Part shown: positions 25,402 to 34,148 of the stretch, piece after piece | Layout: every line of letters begins with the position of its first letter | Position numbering within the stretch: position 1 is the stretch's first letter | Assembly (NCBI RefSeq): GCF_018130695.1 | Contig: NZ_JAFCJX010000026.1 | Location: 54,952 to 118,951, forward strand | From: Bradyrhizobium jicamae | GTDB taxonomy: Bacteria > Pseudomonadota > Alphaproteobacteria > Rhizobiales > Xanthobacteraceae | DNA: 64,000 nucleotides | Direction of reading: 5' to 3' | Program-made: the position numbers and the translations under genes | Notes under the pieces: generated by a model | Databases searched by the model: none | The model's input: only the letters and a program-made list of their open reading frames with translations | Told to the model about the DNA's origin: nothing

Positions 25402-26376
25402 TTATTGGGTCTTGTCGAACTTCTTGACCACCTCGGCCCATTTCACAATATCGCCGCGCAGGAATTTGTCGAATTCCTCCGGCGACATCGCCATCGGCAC
25501 CGCGCCCTGGTCGGTCCAGAGTTTGACGATATCAGGCCGCTTGATTGCGGCGTTCACCGCCGCGTTGAGTTTGTCGATTACCGGCTTTGGCGTTCCCGCC
25601 GGCGCCATCAGGCCGAGCCAGATCGTCGCCTCGTAGCCGGGAACGCCGGCCTCGATCACGGTCGGGACATTCTTCAGCACGGTCGAACGCGCCGTGCCGG
25701 TGGTCGCGAGCGCACGGACCTGATTCTCTCCGATGTTCGGCGCCATCGCCGGCACCGCGTCGATCATCATCTGCACCTGGCCGCCGATGACGCCGCTGCG
25801 CGCCTCGCCGCTGTTGCGGTAGGGCACATGCACAAGGTCGATGCCGGCCATGGTTTTGAACAGCTCGCCGGCCATGTGGTAGGGCGTGCCCTGACCCGAG
25901 GAGGCATAATTCAGCTTTCCCGGCTGCGACTTCGCAAGTGCGATGAATTCCTGCAGCGTCTTGGCGGGCACGGCCGGATGCACCACGATGACGAGATCGG
26001 AGTAGTTCACCGGCGCGATCGGTGCCAGATCACGCATCAACTCGTATTTGCGCTGCGGCACCAGCGATTCATTCGCGGTCTGGGTATTCGACATCATGAG
26101 AAGCGTGTAGCCGTCGGCCGGCGCCTTCGCGACCTCGAGCGTGCCGATCACACCGCCAGCGCCGGTGCGGTTTTCGATCACGAAGGGCTGACCGAAGCTC
26201 TCCTGCAGGATACTGCCGATCTGGCGTGCAGTGACGTCGGCGGGGCCGCCGGGCCCGAAGGGAACAATGATCTTGACGGGCCGGTTCGGATAATCCTGCG
26301 CAGCGGCCGGCAAGCCTGAGACCGCTACTGCCAGCAGAGCCGCGACCAATGCCAGCACAAATCCTGGGCTCGCCAT
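25402..26376 (-). CDS. TctC/Bug-family solute-binding protein
   Basis: A 324-residue exported binding protein: signal MASPGFVLALVAALLAVAVS with cleavage before QDYPNRPVKIIVPFGPGGPAD, the family opening, and blocks KLNYASSGQGTPYHMAGE and VHVPYRNSGEA. ATG 26376 follows GAGGGAGA. It is the first gene of the operon continuing into the [2Fe-2S] and Mo subunits and the ModA-like protein, so it probably binds the substrate that the hydroxylase oxidises. No TctAB genes are adjacent. Confidence 0.88.
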   Translation of the reverse strand: MASPGFVLALVAALLAVAVSGLPAAAQDYPNRPVKIIVPFGPGGPADVTARQIGSILQESFGQPFVIENRTGAGGVIGTLEVAKAPADGYTLLMMSNTQTANESLVPQRKYELMRDLAPIAPVNYSDLVIVVHPAVPAKTLQEFIALAKSQPGKLNYASSGQGTPYHMAGELFKTMAGIDLVHVPYRNSGEARSGVIGGQVQMMIDAVPAMAPNIGENQVRALATTGTARSTVLKNVPTVIEAGVPGYEATIWLGLMAPAGTPKPVIDKLNAAVNAAIKRPDIVKLWTDQGAVPMAMSPEEFDKFLRGDIVKWAEVVKKFDKTQ

Positions 26377-26438
26377 CAAATTCTCCCTCGACTTTAGTCT
26401 TCTTTCTTGATTGCAAGTCTAGCGGCAACGTAAACCAC

Positions 26439-26451
26439 CTGTCGACGACAG
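26439..26451. promoter_or_regulatory. Perfect 13-bp palindrome in a divergent promoter region
   Basis: CTGTCG-A-CGACAG is a perfect inverted repeat lying between the divergent TctC (26376, -) and ABC-binding-protein (26526, +) genes. It could be an operator for both operons. No regulator gene is adjacent, so the assignment rests on symmetry and position only. Confidence 0.35.
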
Positions 26452-26525
26452 ACTCCGTCTCCCGCATAGGAATAAAAGATAGGGAACGGTGTACTTAAAC
26501 TTCGCCATTCACGAGCGGGGATGAC

Positions 26526-27611
26526 ATGAGGAAACGACTCATAAGGAAGCGTCTCGGGATTTCGCGCCGTGATGTCCTGAGGGGCACCGGCGCTGCGCTG
26601 GCCAGCGTTGCGTTTTCGACGCGGGTGATGGCCGCGGCACCGCCGGCTGAAGCTGTTACCCCGGCGCTGATCGAGGCCGCCAGGAAGGAAGGCCAGGTCA
26701 TCTACTACACCTCGACCGACCTGCCGGTTGCCGAAAAGCTGGCAAAAGCCTTTGAAGCGAAATATCCGGGCATTGCGGTGCGGGTAGAGCGCACCGGTGC
26801 CGAGCGCGTGTTCCAGCGCATCGGCCAGGAGTACTCCAGCAACATTCATGCGGTCGACGTCGTCAATTCGTCCGACGCCGCGCATTTCATCGTCTGGAAG
26901 CGCGACGGCATCCTGGCGCCGTATGTTCCCGAAGAGGTCGCAAAATTCTATCCCGACGAGCATCGCGATCCAGATGGCCAGTTCGCGAGCTTCCGCGTCT
27001 GGCTCTCGATCATCGCCTATAACACGAGCTTGGTGAAAGCGGAGGAGGCGCCGAAGAGCTTTGCCGATTTGCTCGATCCGAAATGGAAGGGCAAGATCGT
27101 CAAGGCGCATCCTGGCTATAGCGGCACCATCATGACCGCGACCTACCAGATGCAGCGCGATCTCGGCTGGAGCTTCTTCGAGAAGCTCGCCAAGCAGAAC
27201 ATCATGCAGGTACAGTCGTCGGCCGATCCGCCGAAGAAACTCGACCTCGGCGAGCGCGCCGTGATGGCCGACGGCAATGAGTACAACATCTTCCAGATGA
27301 AAGAAGCGGGCCGTCCGGTCGAGCCGGTCTATGCCACCGAAGGCTCGCCCTTGATCATCGGACCAAACGGCATCTTCAAGGACTGCCCGCATCCCAATGC
27401 CGCAAAGCTGTTCCAGTCGTTTGCGCTGAGCCGAGAGGCGCAGCAGCTGATCATCGATGTCGGCGGGCTGCGCTCGGTGCATTCGCAGACCGCGGAGAAG
27501 GCCGGTCGCAAACCGCTGAAGGACATCAAGACCATGAAGGATGATGCCGCCGCCGTGGAACGCGAGGGCGAGCAGATCAAGTCGCGTTATACGCGCATCT
27601 TCCGCGTCTGA
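26526..27611 (+). CDS. ABC-type extracellular solute-binding protein (AfuA/Fe3+ type) with Tat signal
   Basis: A 361-residue periplasmic binding protein with a twin-arginine signal (SRRDVLRGTGAALASVAFS). The mature part has family blocks EGQVIYYTSTDLPVAEKLAK and VRVERTGAERVFQRIGQEY, typical of the iron/unknown-ligand solute-binding group 1. No permease or ATPase gene lies nearby, so transport partners are elsewhere. It begins a three-gene unit with MmgE/PrpD (5 bp downstream) and an SDR. Linkage to metabolic enzymes argues for an organic ligand rather than iron. Confidence 0.85.
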   Translation: MRKRLIRKRLGISRRDVLRGTGAALASVAFSTRVMAAAPPAEAVTPALIEAARKEGQVIYYTSTDLPVAEKLAKAFEAKYPGIAVRVERTGAERVFQRIGQEYSSNIHAVDVVNSSDAAHFIVWKRDGILAPYVPEEVAKFYPDEHRDPDGQFASFRVWLSIIAYNTSLVKAEEAPKSFADLLDPKWKGKIVKAHPGYSGTIMTATYQMQRDLGWSFFEKLAKQNIMQVQSSADPPKKLDLGERAVMADGNEYNIFQMKEAGRPVEPVYATEGSPLIIGPNGIFKDCPHPNAAKLFQSFALSREAQQLIIDVGGLRSVHSQTAEKAGRKPLKDIKTMKDDAAAVEREGEQIKSRYTRIFRV

Positions 27612-27616
27612 CCGGC

Positions 27617-28990
27617 ATGGGCTCCGAACTGCCAAAAATCTCCGTCGCCGAAACGCTGGCGGAGAGGATCGCGGCGCTGAAGCCGGGCGCTCTCCCTGCC
27701 GCGACCACGCGCAAATGCGAGGATCTGCTGATCGATGTCGTCGGCCTCTGCGTCACCGCGCGCAACGAGGATTATGTCGGCAGTGCCCTTGCGGGCTCGG
27801 ACGATGATGGTCCATGCACGGTGATCGGCCACGGCCGAACGCTGACCGCCGCGGGTGCGGCGTTCGTCAACGGCACGGCCGCGCATGGCGAGGATTTCGA
27901 CGACACCTTTGAAGGCGGTCCGGTGCATGCCGGCGCGGTGGTCGTACCTGCGGTGCTCGCAGCTTGCGAGCGGCACAATCCGGACGGCCGCATGGCGCTG
28001 ATCGGGATTGCTGTTGGCACCGAGGTACTGTGCCGGCTCAGCCTGGTGGTGCCGAAGGCGGTGCACAAGGCGGGATTTCATCCGACCGCAATATTTGGCG
28101 CAATGGGCGCCGCCGCCGGTGTCGGCGTGGCGCTCGGGCTCAACGTACGACAGATCGTCGACGCGCTCGGCGTCGCCGGCAGCATGGCTGGCGGGATCAT
28201 CGAATATCTCGCCGAGGGCGCCTGGACCAAGCGGATGCATGCAGGCTGGGCCGCGCAATCCGGCATTCGCGCCGCGCTGCTTGCGCGCGGCGGCTTTGTC
28301 GGTCCGCGGACCGTGTTTGAAGGCGTGCACGGCCTGTTCCACGGCTTCGCGCACACGACCAAGGGCGACTACGAGGCGTTGACCGGCGATTTCGGCACGC
28401 GATGGGTGACGGATACGCTGGCCTTCAAGCCCTATCCCTGCGGAACGATGGCGCAGCCTTATATCGACTGCGCGCGCCGGCTCCGCGCACGCGGCATTAC
28501 GTCCGAAGATGTCGCCGAGATCGTCTGCGAGGTGGCCGAGGGGACGGTACATCGGCTGTGGGAGCCGCTTGCCGACAAGCAGCGTCCGCCCAACGGTTAT
28601 GCCGCCAAATTCGCTACTCCCTATCTCCTCGCCGCCGGCTTTGTTCATGGCGGCGTCGGGCTCGGCGCCTTCACCGAGCAGGCGACCCGGGATCCGCGGG
28701 TGCTGGCGCTCGCCGCGAAGGTGAAATTCGTGATCGATCCCGGCAATCCCTATCCAAACAACTACACGGGCCACATCCGGGCGACGCTGAAGGATGGCCG
28801 GGTCGTCGAGGAACGGCAGCCTCATATGCGCGGTGGCGCGCTGGAGCCATTGACGCGGCAAGATGTGATCGACAAGTTCATGCTCAACGTATCGCACGGC
28901 GGCTGGAGCAAGCCGCAAGCCGATGCCGCCCTGAAGCTGCTGGCTGGATTTTATGATGGTCGCATCGATCTCTCACCGTTACGTGGATAG
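27617..28990 (+). CDS. MmgE/PrpD-family protein
   Basis: A 457-residue member of the MmgE/PrpD family (2-methylcitrate dehydratase, cis-aconitate decarboxylase, iminodisuccinate epimerase relatives). Recognisable segments are VNGTAAHGEDFDDTFEGGPVHAG, the active-site loop with the conserved His and Asp, and FKPYPCGTMAQPYIDC. Length is normal. It lies 5 bp after a solute-binding protein and 6 bp before an SDR, in an operon that has no citrate-synthase or prpB homologue. A specialised dehydratase, epimerase or decarboxylase is therefore more likely than propionate metabolism. Confidence 0.88.
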   Translation: MGSELPKISVAETLAERIAALKPGALPAATTRKCEDLLIDVVGLCVTARNEDYVGSALAGSDDDGPCTVIGHGRTLTAAGAAFVNGTAAHGEDFDDTFEGGPVHAGAVVVPAVLAACERHNPDGRMALIGIAVGTEVLCRLSLVVPKAVHKAGFHPTAIFGAMGAAAGVGVALGLNVRQIVDALGVAGSMAGGIIEYLAEGAWTKRMHAGWAAQSGIRAALLARGGFVGPRTVFEGVHGLFHGFAHTTKGDYEALTGDFGTRWVTDTLAFKPYPCGTMAQPYIDCARRLRARGITSEDVAEIVCEVAEGTVHRLWEPLADKQRPPNGYAAKFATPYLLAAGFVHGGVGLGAFTEQATRDPRVLALAAKVKFVIDPGNPYPNNYTGHIRATLKDGRVVEERQPHMRGGALEPLTRQDVIDKFMLNVSHGGWSKPQADAALKLLAGFYDGRIDLSPLRG

Positions 28991-28996
28991 GGTCTG

Positions 28997-29749
28997 ATGA
29001 CCAAAGAGCTCGCAGGCAAAGTTGCGATCGTCACCGGTGCCGGCCGCAATATCGGTCGAGCGATCGCGCTCACCTTGGCAGATGGCGGCGCGTCGGTGCT
29101 GGTCAATGCACGGAGCAATCGCGCCGAAGTCGAAAGCGTCGTGCGCGAGATCGAGGCCGCCGGCGGCAAGGCGGCTGCTCATCTCGGCAATGTTGCCGAT
29201 GCCGCGGCCGTGCAGGCGATGGCAGGCCAGGCCATGAAAGCCTTCGGCCGTATCGATTTCCTCATCAACAATGCGGCGCTTCGGCGCGAAGCCGCCTTTG
29301 CCGAGATGGACTATGCGGCGTGGCGCGAGATCCTCGATGTCACGCTCGATGGCACTTTCCATTGCGTCAAAGCCTGCCTTCCGGCGCTGCGGCAGAGCGG
29401 GGCAGGGACGATCGTCAACATCGGCGGACTCAGCGCGCATACAGGTGCGAAAAACCGCACCCATGTGGTGACGGCCAAGGCCGGCATCATCGGCTTCACC
29501 CGCGCGCTCGCCCATGATCTCGCTGACGACGGGATCACCGTGAACTGTGTCGTTCCCGGCCTGATCGGGACGCCGCGCCCAAAGGACAAGCCGGAACCGG
29601 CGCATCATCTGACGCACCAGACGATATCAGGCGAACGAGGCAGGCCGGAGGACGTAGCCGCCACCGTACGCTTCCTTTGCAGTCCGGCCGCGCGATACAT
29701 CAACGGCCAGGCGATTCACGCCAATGGCGGTGCCTATTTGGGCGGCTAA
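28997..29749 (+). CDS. SDR-family oxidoreductase
   Basis: A 250-residue classical SDR. Cofactor motif GAGRNIGRAIAL (the usual TGxxxGIG with N at one position), NNAALR, catalytic region IGGLSAHTGAKNRTHVVTAKAG. The expected YxxxK is replaced here by HVVTAK: the active-site Tyr position appears to hold His while Lys is kept. The first active-site residue also lies in a G-G-L-S context. This could mean altered chemistry or loss of activity. It is the last gene of the operon; its stop codon lies inside an 11-bp perfect stem-loop. Confidence 0.85.
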   Translation: MTKELAGKVAIVTGAGRNIGRAIALTLADGGASVLVNARSNRAEVESVVREIEAAGGKAAAHLGNVADAAAVQAMAGQAMKAFGRIDFLINNAALRREAAFAEMDYAAWREILDVTLDGTFHCVKACLPALRQSGAGTIVNIGGLSAHTGAKNRTHVVTAKAGIIGFTRALAHDLADDGITVNCVVPGLIGTPRPKDKPEPAHHLTHQTISGERGRPEDVAATVRFLCSPAARYINGQAIHANGGAYLGG

Positions 29750-29770
29750 AGCCCTTCGCGCTTTAGCCGC
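29742..29770 (+). terminator. Perfect stem-loop spanning the SDR stop codon
   Basis: GCGGCTAAAGC (29742-29752) and GCTTTAGCCGC (29760-29770) pair perfectly over 11 bp around a 7-nt loop. The TAA stop (29747-29749) is inside the left arm. No T-run follows, so it is either a Rho-assisted or weak terminator, or an mRNA 3'-end stabiliser. Confidence 0.4.
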
Positions 29771-29778
29771 TTATGTGA

Positions 29779-29826
29779 GAGCATGATCTTTTCGGAAAAC
29801 CGCTTCACACTTTCCGGATCATGCTC
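29779..29826. repeat. Intergenic palindromic repeat (GAGCATGATC family)
   Basis: GAGCATGATC (29779-29788) and GATCATGCTC (29817-29826) form a perfect 10-bp inverted repeat, extended by CGGAAA pairing with TTTCCG after a four-base bulge. From memory, elements of this sequence recur in intergenic regions of Bradyrhizobium and other Rhizobiales; copy number cannot be counted from one window. Confidence 0.65.
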
Positions 29827-29912
29827 CGACGCATGGCTTGTGCCCGGTTTTTGGGGGCTGTGGCCGGATAATACCCTCGGCGAAAAGGTCAATTGATGTT
29901 ACCAATTTCGTC

Positions 29913-32009
29913 ATGAACCAGCACGCCAAGATCGACATCCGCCATTCCACCTGTCCGCATGATTGCCCTTCGGCCTGTGCGCTGGATGTCGAGGTGATCG
30001 AGGGCCGCTCGATCGGCCGGGTCCGCGGCTCCAAGAAGCAGACCTATACGGCCGGCGTGGTTTGCGCCAAGGTGGCGCGCTATTCGGAGCGCATCCACCA
30101 TCCCGACCGGCTGCTCTATCCGATGCGCCGCACCGGCCCGAAGGGCTCGGGACAGTATGCGCGGATCTCCTGGGATGAGGCGCTCGACGAGATCGCAGCG
30201 CGATTCGATGCGGCCGAGCGCGAGTTCGGCGCGCAGTCGGTCTGGCCCTATTACTACGCCGGCACGATGGGGATCGTGATGCGCGACGGCATCAACCGTC
30301 TGTCGCATGTCAAGAAATACTCCCGCTTCTACCAGACGATCTGCGCCAACATCGCGCGCGTCGGCTTCGCGATCGGCACCGGCAAGATCGCCGGCGTCGA
30401 TCCGCGTGAGATGGGCGTCTCCGATCTCGTGGTGATCTGGGGCACCAATCCTGTCAATACCCAGGTCAACGTGATGACGCATGCGATGCGCGCCCGCAAG
30501 GAGCGCAACGCCAGGATCGCCGCGATCGACATCTACAACAACGACACGATGAAGCAGGCTGACATCAAGATCATCCTGCGCCCCGGCACTGACGCAGCGT
30601 TCGCATGCGGCGTGATGCACGTGCTATTCCGCGACGGTTTTGCCGATCGCGCCTATATGGACAAGTACACCGACTGTCCGGACGAGCTTGAGGCGCATCT
30701 GAAGACCCGCACGCCCGAATGGGCGTCGAAGATATCAGGCGTGCCGGTGGAGGAGATCGAGGCGTTTGCGCGACTGGTCGGTGAGACCAAACGCTCGTTC
30801 TTCCGCCTCGGCTATGGCTTCACCCGCAGCCGCAATGGCGCCGCGCAGATGCACGCTGCGTTGTGCATCCCTGCGGTGACCGGCGCCTGGCAGTATGAAG
30901 GCGGCGGCGCCTTCTTCAACAATGCCGCACTCTGGAAGTTCGACGAGTCCGTCATCGAAGGCCACGACGCGATCGACAAGACGACCCGCTGGCTCGATCA
31001 GTCCAAGATCGGGCGCATCCTCACCGGTGATGTCGAGTCGCTCAAGAATGGTCCGCCGGTCAAGGCGATGCTGATCCAGAACACCAATCCGATGACGGTC
31101 GCGCCGGAGCAGGCATTGGTGCGCCAGGGCTTTGCCCGTGAAGATCTGTTCGTTGCGGTCCACGAGCAGTTCATGACCGAGACGGCGCAGATGGCCGATA
31201 TCGTGCTGCCTGCCACGATGTTCATGGAACACGACGACCTCTATTACGGCGGCGGGCACCAGCATATCTCGGTTGGGCCAAAGCTGATCGATCCGCCCGG
31301 TGAATGCCGCAGCAACCATCAGGTGCTGCAGGGCCTCGGTCGTCGCCTCAATGCCGAACATCCCGGCTTCGAGATGACGCCGCGCGAGTTGATCGACGTG
31401 ACGCTGAAGAAAAGCGGTCACGGCGACATCGCGGGGCTGGAGGCCGATCTCTGGCGCGACCTGCAGCCGGATTTCCGCACCTCCCATTATCTCGATGGCT
31501 TCGCGCATCCCGACAAGAAGTTCCACTTCAAAGCCGACTGGACCAAGCCGCCCTACGGCAATCCCGGCCTCGGTCCATGGGAGCAGTTGCCGGCGTTGCC
31601 GGATCATTGGGCGATCATCGAGGAAGCCGACGCACAGCACCCGTTCCGCCTAGCGACCTCTCCGTCGCGCAGCTATCTCAACACGACCTTCAACGAGACG
31701 CCGGGATCGCAGGCGCGCGAAGGCGTGCCAACGGTGATGATCCACCCGGAGGACGCGGCCGCGCTCGGCGTCGCCGATGGCGACGCGGTGACGCTCGGCA
31801 ACATGCGCGGCGAAACGACGTTGACCGCAAAGCTGTTCGACGGCTTGTGTCGAGGCGTCGTGATCGCGGAATCCGTCCACCCGAACAAGGCGCATCTCGG
31901 CGGCCGTGGCATCAACATGCTGACGGGGGCCGACGTGGTCGCCCCGATTGGCGGCGTCGCATTCCACGACAACAAGGTCTGGATCAGGAAGGCCGCGCCG
32001 GCCGTCTAA
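29913..32009 (+). CDS. DMSO-reductase-family molybdopterin oxidoreductase
   Basis: A 698-residue member of the formate-dehydrogenase/DMSO-reductase superfamily. Near the N-terminus is an Fe-S site, CPHDCPSACALD with a fourth Cys in GVVCAK, followed by YPMRRTGPKGSGQYARISWDEA, the usual linker. The Mo-ligand region reads TICANIARVG with a Cys in the expected place. The C-terminal molydopterin-dinucleotide domain contains VMIHPEDAAALGVADGDAV. No Tat signal is seen, so it is probably cytoplasmic, and no partner subunit gene flanks it. ATG 29913 is chosen because the longer open frame has no family similarity. Substrate unknown. Confidence 0.87.
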   Translation: MNQHAKIDIRHSTCPHDCPSACALDVEVIEGRSIGRVRGSKKQTYTAGVVCAKVARYSERIHHPDRLLYPMRRTGPKGSGQYARISWDEALDEIAARFDAAEREFGAQSVWPYYYAGTMGIVMRDGINRLSHVKKYSRFYQTICANIARVGFAIGTGKIAGVDPREMGVSDLVVIWGTNPVNTQVNVMTHAMRARKERNARIAAIDIYNNDTMKQADIKIILRPGTDAAFACGVMHVLFRDGFADRAYMDKYTDCPDELEAHLKTRTPEWASKISGVPVEEIEAFARLVGETKRSFFRLGYGFTRSRNGAAQMHAALCIPAVTGAWQYEGGGAFFNNAALWKFDESVIEGHDAIDKTTRWLDQSKIGRILTGDVESLKNGPPVKAMLIQNTNPMTVAPEQALVRQGFAREDLFVAVHEQFMTETAQMADIVLPATMFMEHDDLYYGGGHQHISVGPKLIDPPGECRSNHQVLQGLGRRLNAEHPGFEMTPRELIDVTLKKSGHGDIAGLEADLWRDLQPDFRTSHYLDGFAHPDKKFHFKADWTKPPYGNPGLGPWEQLPALPDHWAIIEEADAQHPFRLATSPSRSYLNTTFNETPGSQAREGVPTVMIHPEDAAALGVADGDAVTLGNMRGETTLTAKLFDGLCRGVVIAESVHPNKAHLGGRGINMLTGADVVAPIGGVAFHDNKVWIRKAAPAV

Positions 32010-32075
32010 ATCCACTTGCAGTCGGCGCCGATCCTGCCGCAAATGTGCGCTGACAACAGCGGACAGGCAGCAAAC

Positions 32076-32858
32076 ATGACCGACAACAGCAGCGTCATTC
32101 TCGAAAAGCGCGGGCAGGCGTTCTGGATCACCATCAACCGGCCGGACAAGCGCAACGCGCTGAACGCCGACGTCATCGCGGGCCTCACGAAAGGCTATCG
32201 CGACGCCCATGACGACAAGGACGTCCGCGTCATCGTGCTGACCGGCGCGGGCGACAAGGCGTTCTGCGCCGGCGCCGATCTGCAGAACAGCGGCGCGGCC
32301 TTCTCGATGGATTACTCCCGCCCCAATGTCGATTATGCCGACCTGCTGCGGCTGTCGCAGAACGCGACCAAGCCGGCGATCGCCCGCGTCGGCGGCGTCT
32401 GCATGGCCGGCGGCATGGGATTGCTCTGCATGACCGACATGGCGATTGCCGCCGATCACGTGATCTTCGGCCTGCCCGAGGTGAAGGTCGGTGTGTTCCC
32501 GATGCAGGTGATGAGCCTGTTGCAGTCGATCGCGCCGCCGCGGCTCGTCAACGAATGGGCGCTGACCGGTGAGCCCTTTGATGCGAACACCGCGCAGGCA
32601 GCTGGTCTCCTGAACTACGTCGTGCCCACGTCCGAGCTCGATGCCAAGGTGGAATGGCTGATCAGCCGCATCGTCGACAAGTCGCCGACCGCGATCCGCC
32701 GCGGCAAATACGCGATGCGCGCGATCGCCTCGATGTCGTTCGACGAGAGTATCGCCTACACCGAGAGTCAGATCGCACTTCTCGCGATGACTGAAGATGC
32801 CAAGGAAGGCCTCAAGGCGTTCGGCGAGAAGCGCAAGCCGTCATGGCCGGGACGGTGA
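32076..32858 (+). CDS. Enoyl-CoA hydratase/isomerase family protein
   Basis: A 260-residue crotonase-fold protein. The oxyanion-hole segments are GAGDKAFCAGADL and GGVCMAGGMGL, and a Glu is present at FGLPEVKVGVFP, in the position of one of the two hydratase glutamates. ATG 32076 is favoured over earlier in-frame starts because of the family's length. It lies 66 bp after the molybdoenzyme gene and may share its transcript. Its last 18 bp overlap, tail to tail, the O-antigen-ligase-like gene on the other strand. A role in acyl-CoA beta-oxidation or aromatic-acid degradation is likely. Confidence 0.86.
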   Translation: MTDNSSVILEKRGQAFWITINRPDKRNALNADVIAGLTKGYRDAHDDKDVRVIVLTGAGDKAFCAGADLQNSGAAFSMDYSRPNVDYADLLRLSQNATKPAIARVGGVCMAGGMGLLCMTDMAIAADHVIFGLPEVKVGVFPMQVMSLLQSIAPPRLVNEWALTGEPFDANTAQAAGLLNYVVPTSELDAKVEWLISRIVDKSPTAIRRGKYAMRAIASMSFDESIAYTESQIALLAMTEDAKEGLKAFGEKRKPSWPGR

Positions 32859-34121
32859 CGGGGCGCTCCGCGATTTCGCGCGAAGCACCATCCCGCCGGT
32901 CACGCCGACGCCAAGTACGTAAATCCATCCCTCCTGGAAATCGGCGAGATGGGAGTTGAACAGCGAGCTGACGATATTCTGAACCACGATCAGGAAGCCC
33001 GCCCAGCTCGCCCATCCACCGCCGCGAAACAGCAGCAGATGCGATAGCCACATCGCATAAAGCGCGAGCATGCCGACCAGTCCCCATTGGATACCGGCAT
33101 AGAGTGTCTGATTGTGCGGATTGCCGGTGACTTCGGCCGCGACGCCGGTTTGATTGACCGCAGCGCGCTCGAACAGTTTCTCGATCGAACCGGTACCGTG
33201 CCCGATCAGTGGCGCCTCGCGAATGAAGGCCAACGATTTGCGCCAATATTCAGAGCGGATCTCGATCGAGGTCGGCGTGTTCTCGGGTTCGTAAAGCCGG
33301 TAGGGTGGAAGCAGGCTGGCGGTTTTGGCGCGCAGCGCGGGCGAGATGGTCCAGCTCAAACCTCCAAGCAAGGCGAGCACCCCGAGTGCAACAAGCACAG
33401 CGCGCCATGACATCCGATGCAAAACGATCATCGCCACGATCACGGGCAGCGTCACCAGCACCGTTCGTGAGAGATTCACGAACGCCAGGTTGGCGATGAA
33501 CCCAAGCGCGACGATGATGAGCAGGCCTGTTTCCAGGTATTTTCGTCGCTGCAGCAGGACCGTGATCGGCCAGGCCAGTCCGAGCACGCCAAGCGCAAAG
33601 ACGTGACTCTGGTCGATGTGATTCTTCACGACGACGCCGGGCTCCATGTACCATTTGAGCGTCAATGCCGGCGCGAATCCTACGATCCAGGATGCCAGCA
33701 TCAGCAGCGTCGACGACGCCACGAACGCGATCAGCACCCAGCTGCCACGCGTTGTGCGCGAGAAATGATAGAGCAGCAGAGGCAGGAACGTGAGCTTCAG
33801 GGCCTGGCCGACGGCCTGGTACCGCGCGTCCCATGGCGCCTCGGACCAGAGGGCCCCTGCAAACGCCAGCACGAGCAGGATCAGCGGCGTGGTGCTGACG
33901 GGATTTCTCAGTGAGCGCAGAAATGCGCCTGGATCGAACGTCCACATCAGCGCGATGGCCCAAAGCACTGCAAAAATAAGCACGCCGGTCGTCGACCACG
34001 GCAGGAATATTGCTATAAGGACGGCCAGCAGGTCGACATTGAGAATGCGCACTGCCGGGTCGTGCCGAGCCGCGAGGACGAACGATAGCCAGGATGCAGT
34101 TTGGTTTGTGTCCTGTTTCAC
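32841..34121 (-). CDS. O-antigen ligase family protein (WaaL/Wzy_C)
   Basis: A 426-residue polytopic membrane protein, mostly hydrophobic, with the periplasmic Wzy_C-type loop containing APLIGHGTGSIEKLFERAA and NPHNQTLYAGIQWGLVG (H in the position of the family's functional His). GTG 34121 is preceded by GAGG. Proteins of this family join O-antigen to lipid-A core or polymerise repeat units. It is divergent from a Wzm/Wzt exporter by 27 bp. Since ABC-exported polysaccharides still need a ligase, a WaaL role is more likely than a Wzy role. Confidence 0.84.
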   Translation of the reverse strand: MKQDTNQTASWLSFVLAARHDPAVRILNVDLLAVLIAIFLPWSTTGVLIFAVLWAIALMWTFDPGAFLRSLRNPVSTTPLILLVLAFAGALWSEAPWDARYQAVGQALKLTFLPLLLYHFSRTTRGSWVLIAFVASSTLLMLASWIVGFAPALTLKWYMEPGVVVKNHIDQSHVFALGVLGLAWPITVLLQRRKYLETGLLIIVALGFIANLAFVNLSRTVLVTLPVIVAMIVLHRMSWRAVLVALGVLALLGGLSWTISPALRAKTASLLPPYRLYEPENTPTSIEIRSEYWRKSLAFIREAPLIGHGTGSIEKLFERAAVNQTGVAAEVTGNPHNQTLYAGIQWGLVGMLALYAMWLSHLLLFRGGGWASWAGFLIVVQNIVSSLFNSHLADFQEGWIYVLGVGVTGGMVLRAKSRSAPSPSRP

Positions 34122-34148
34122 CAGGGCCTCGGTGCCGATCGCTTTAGG

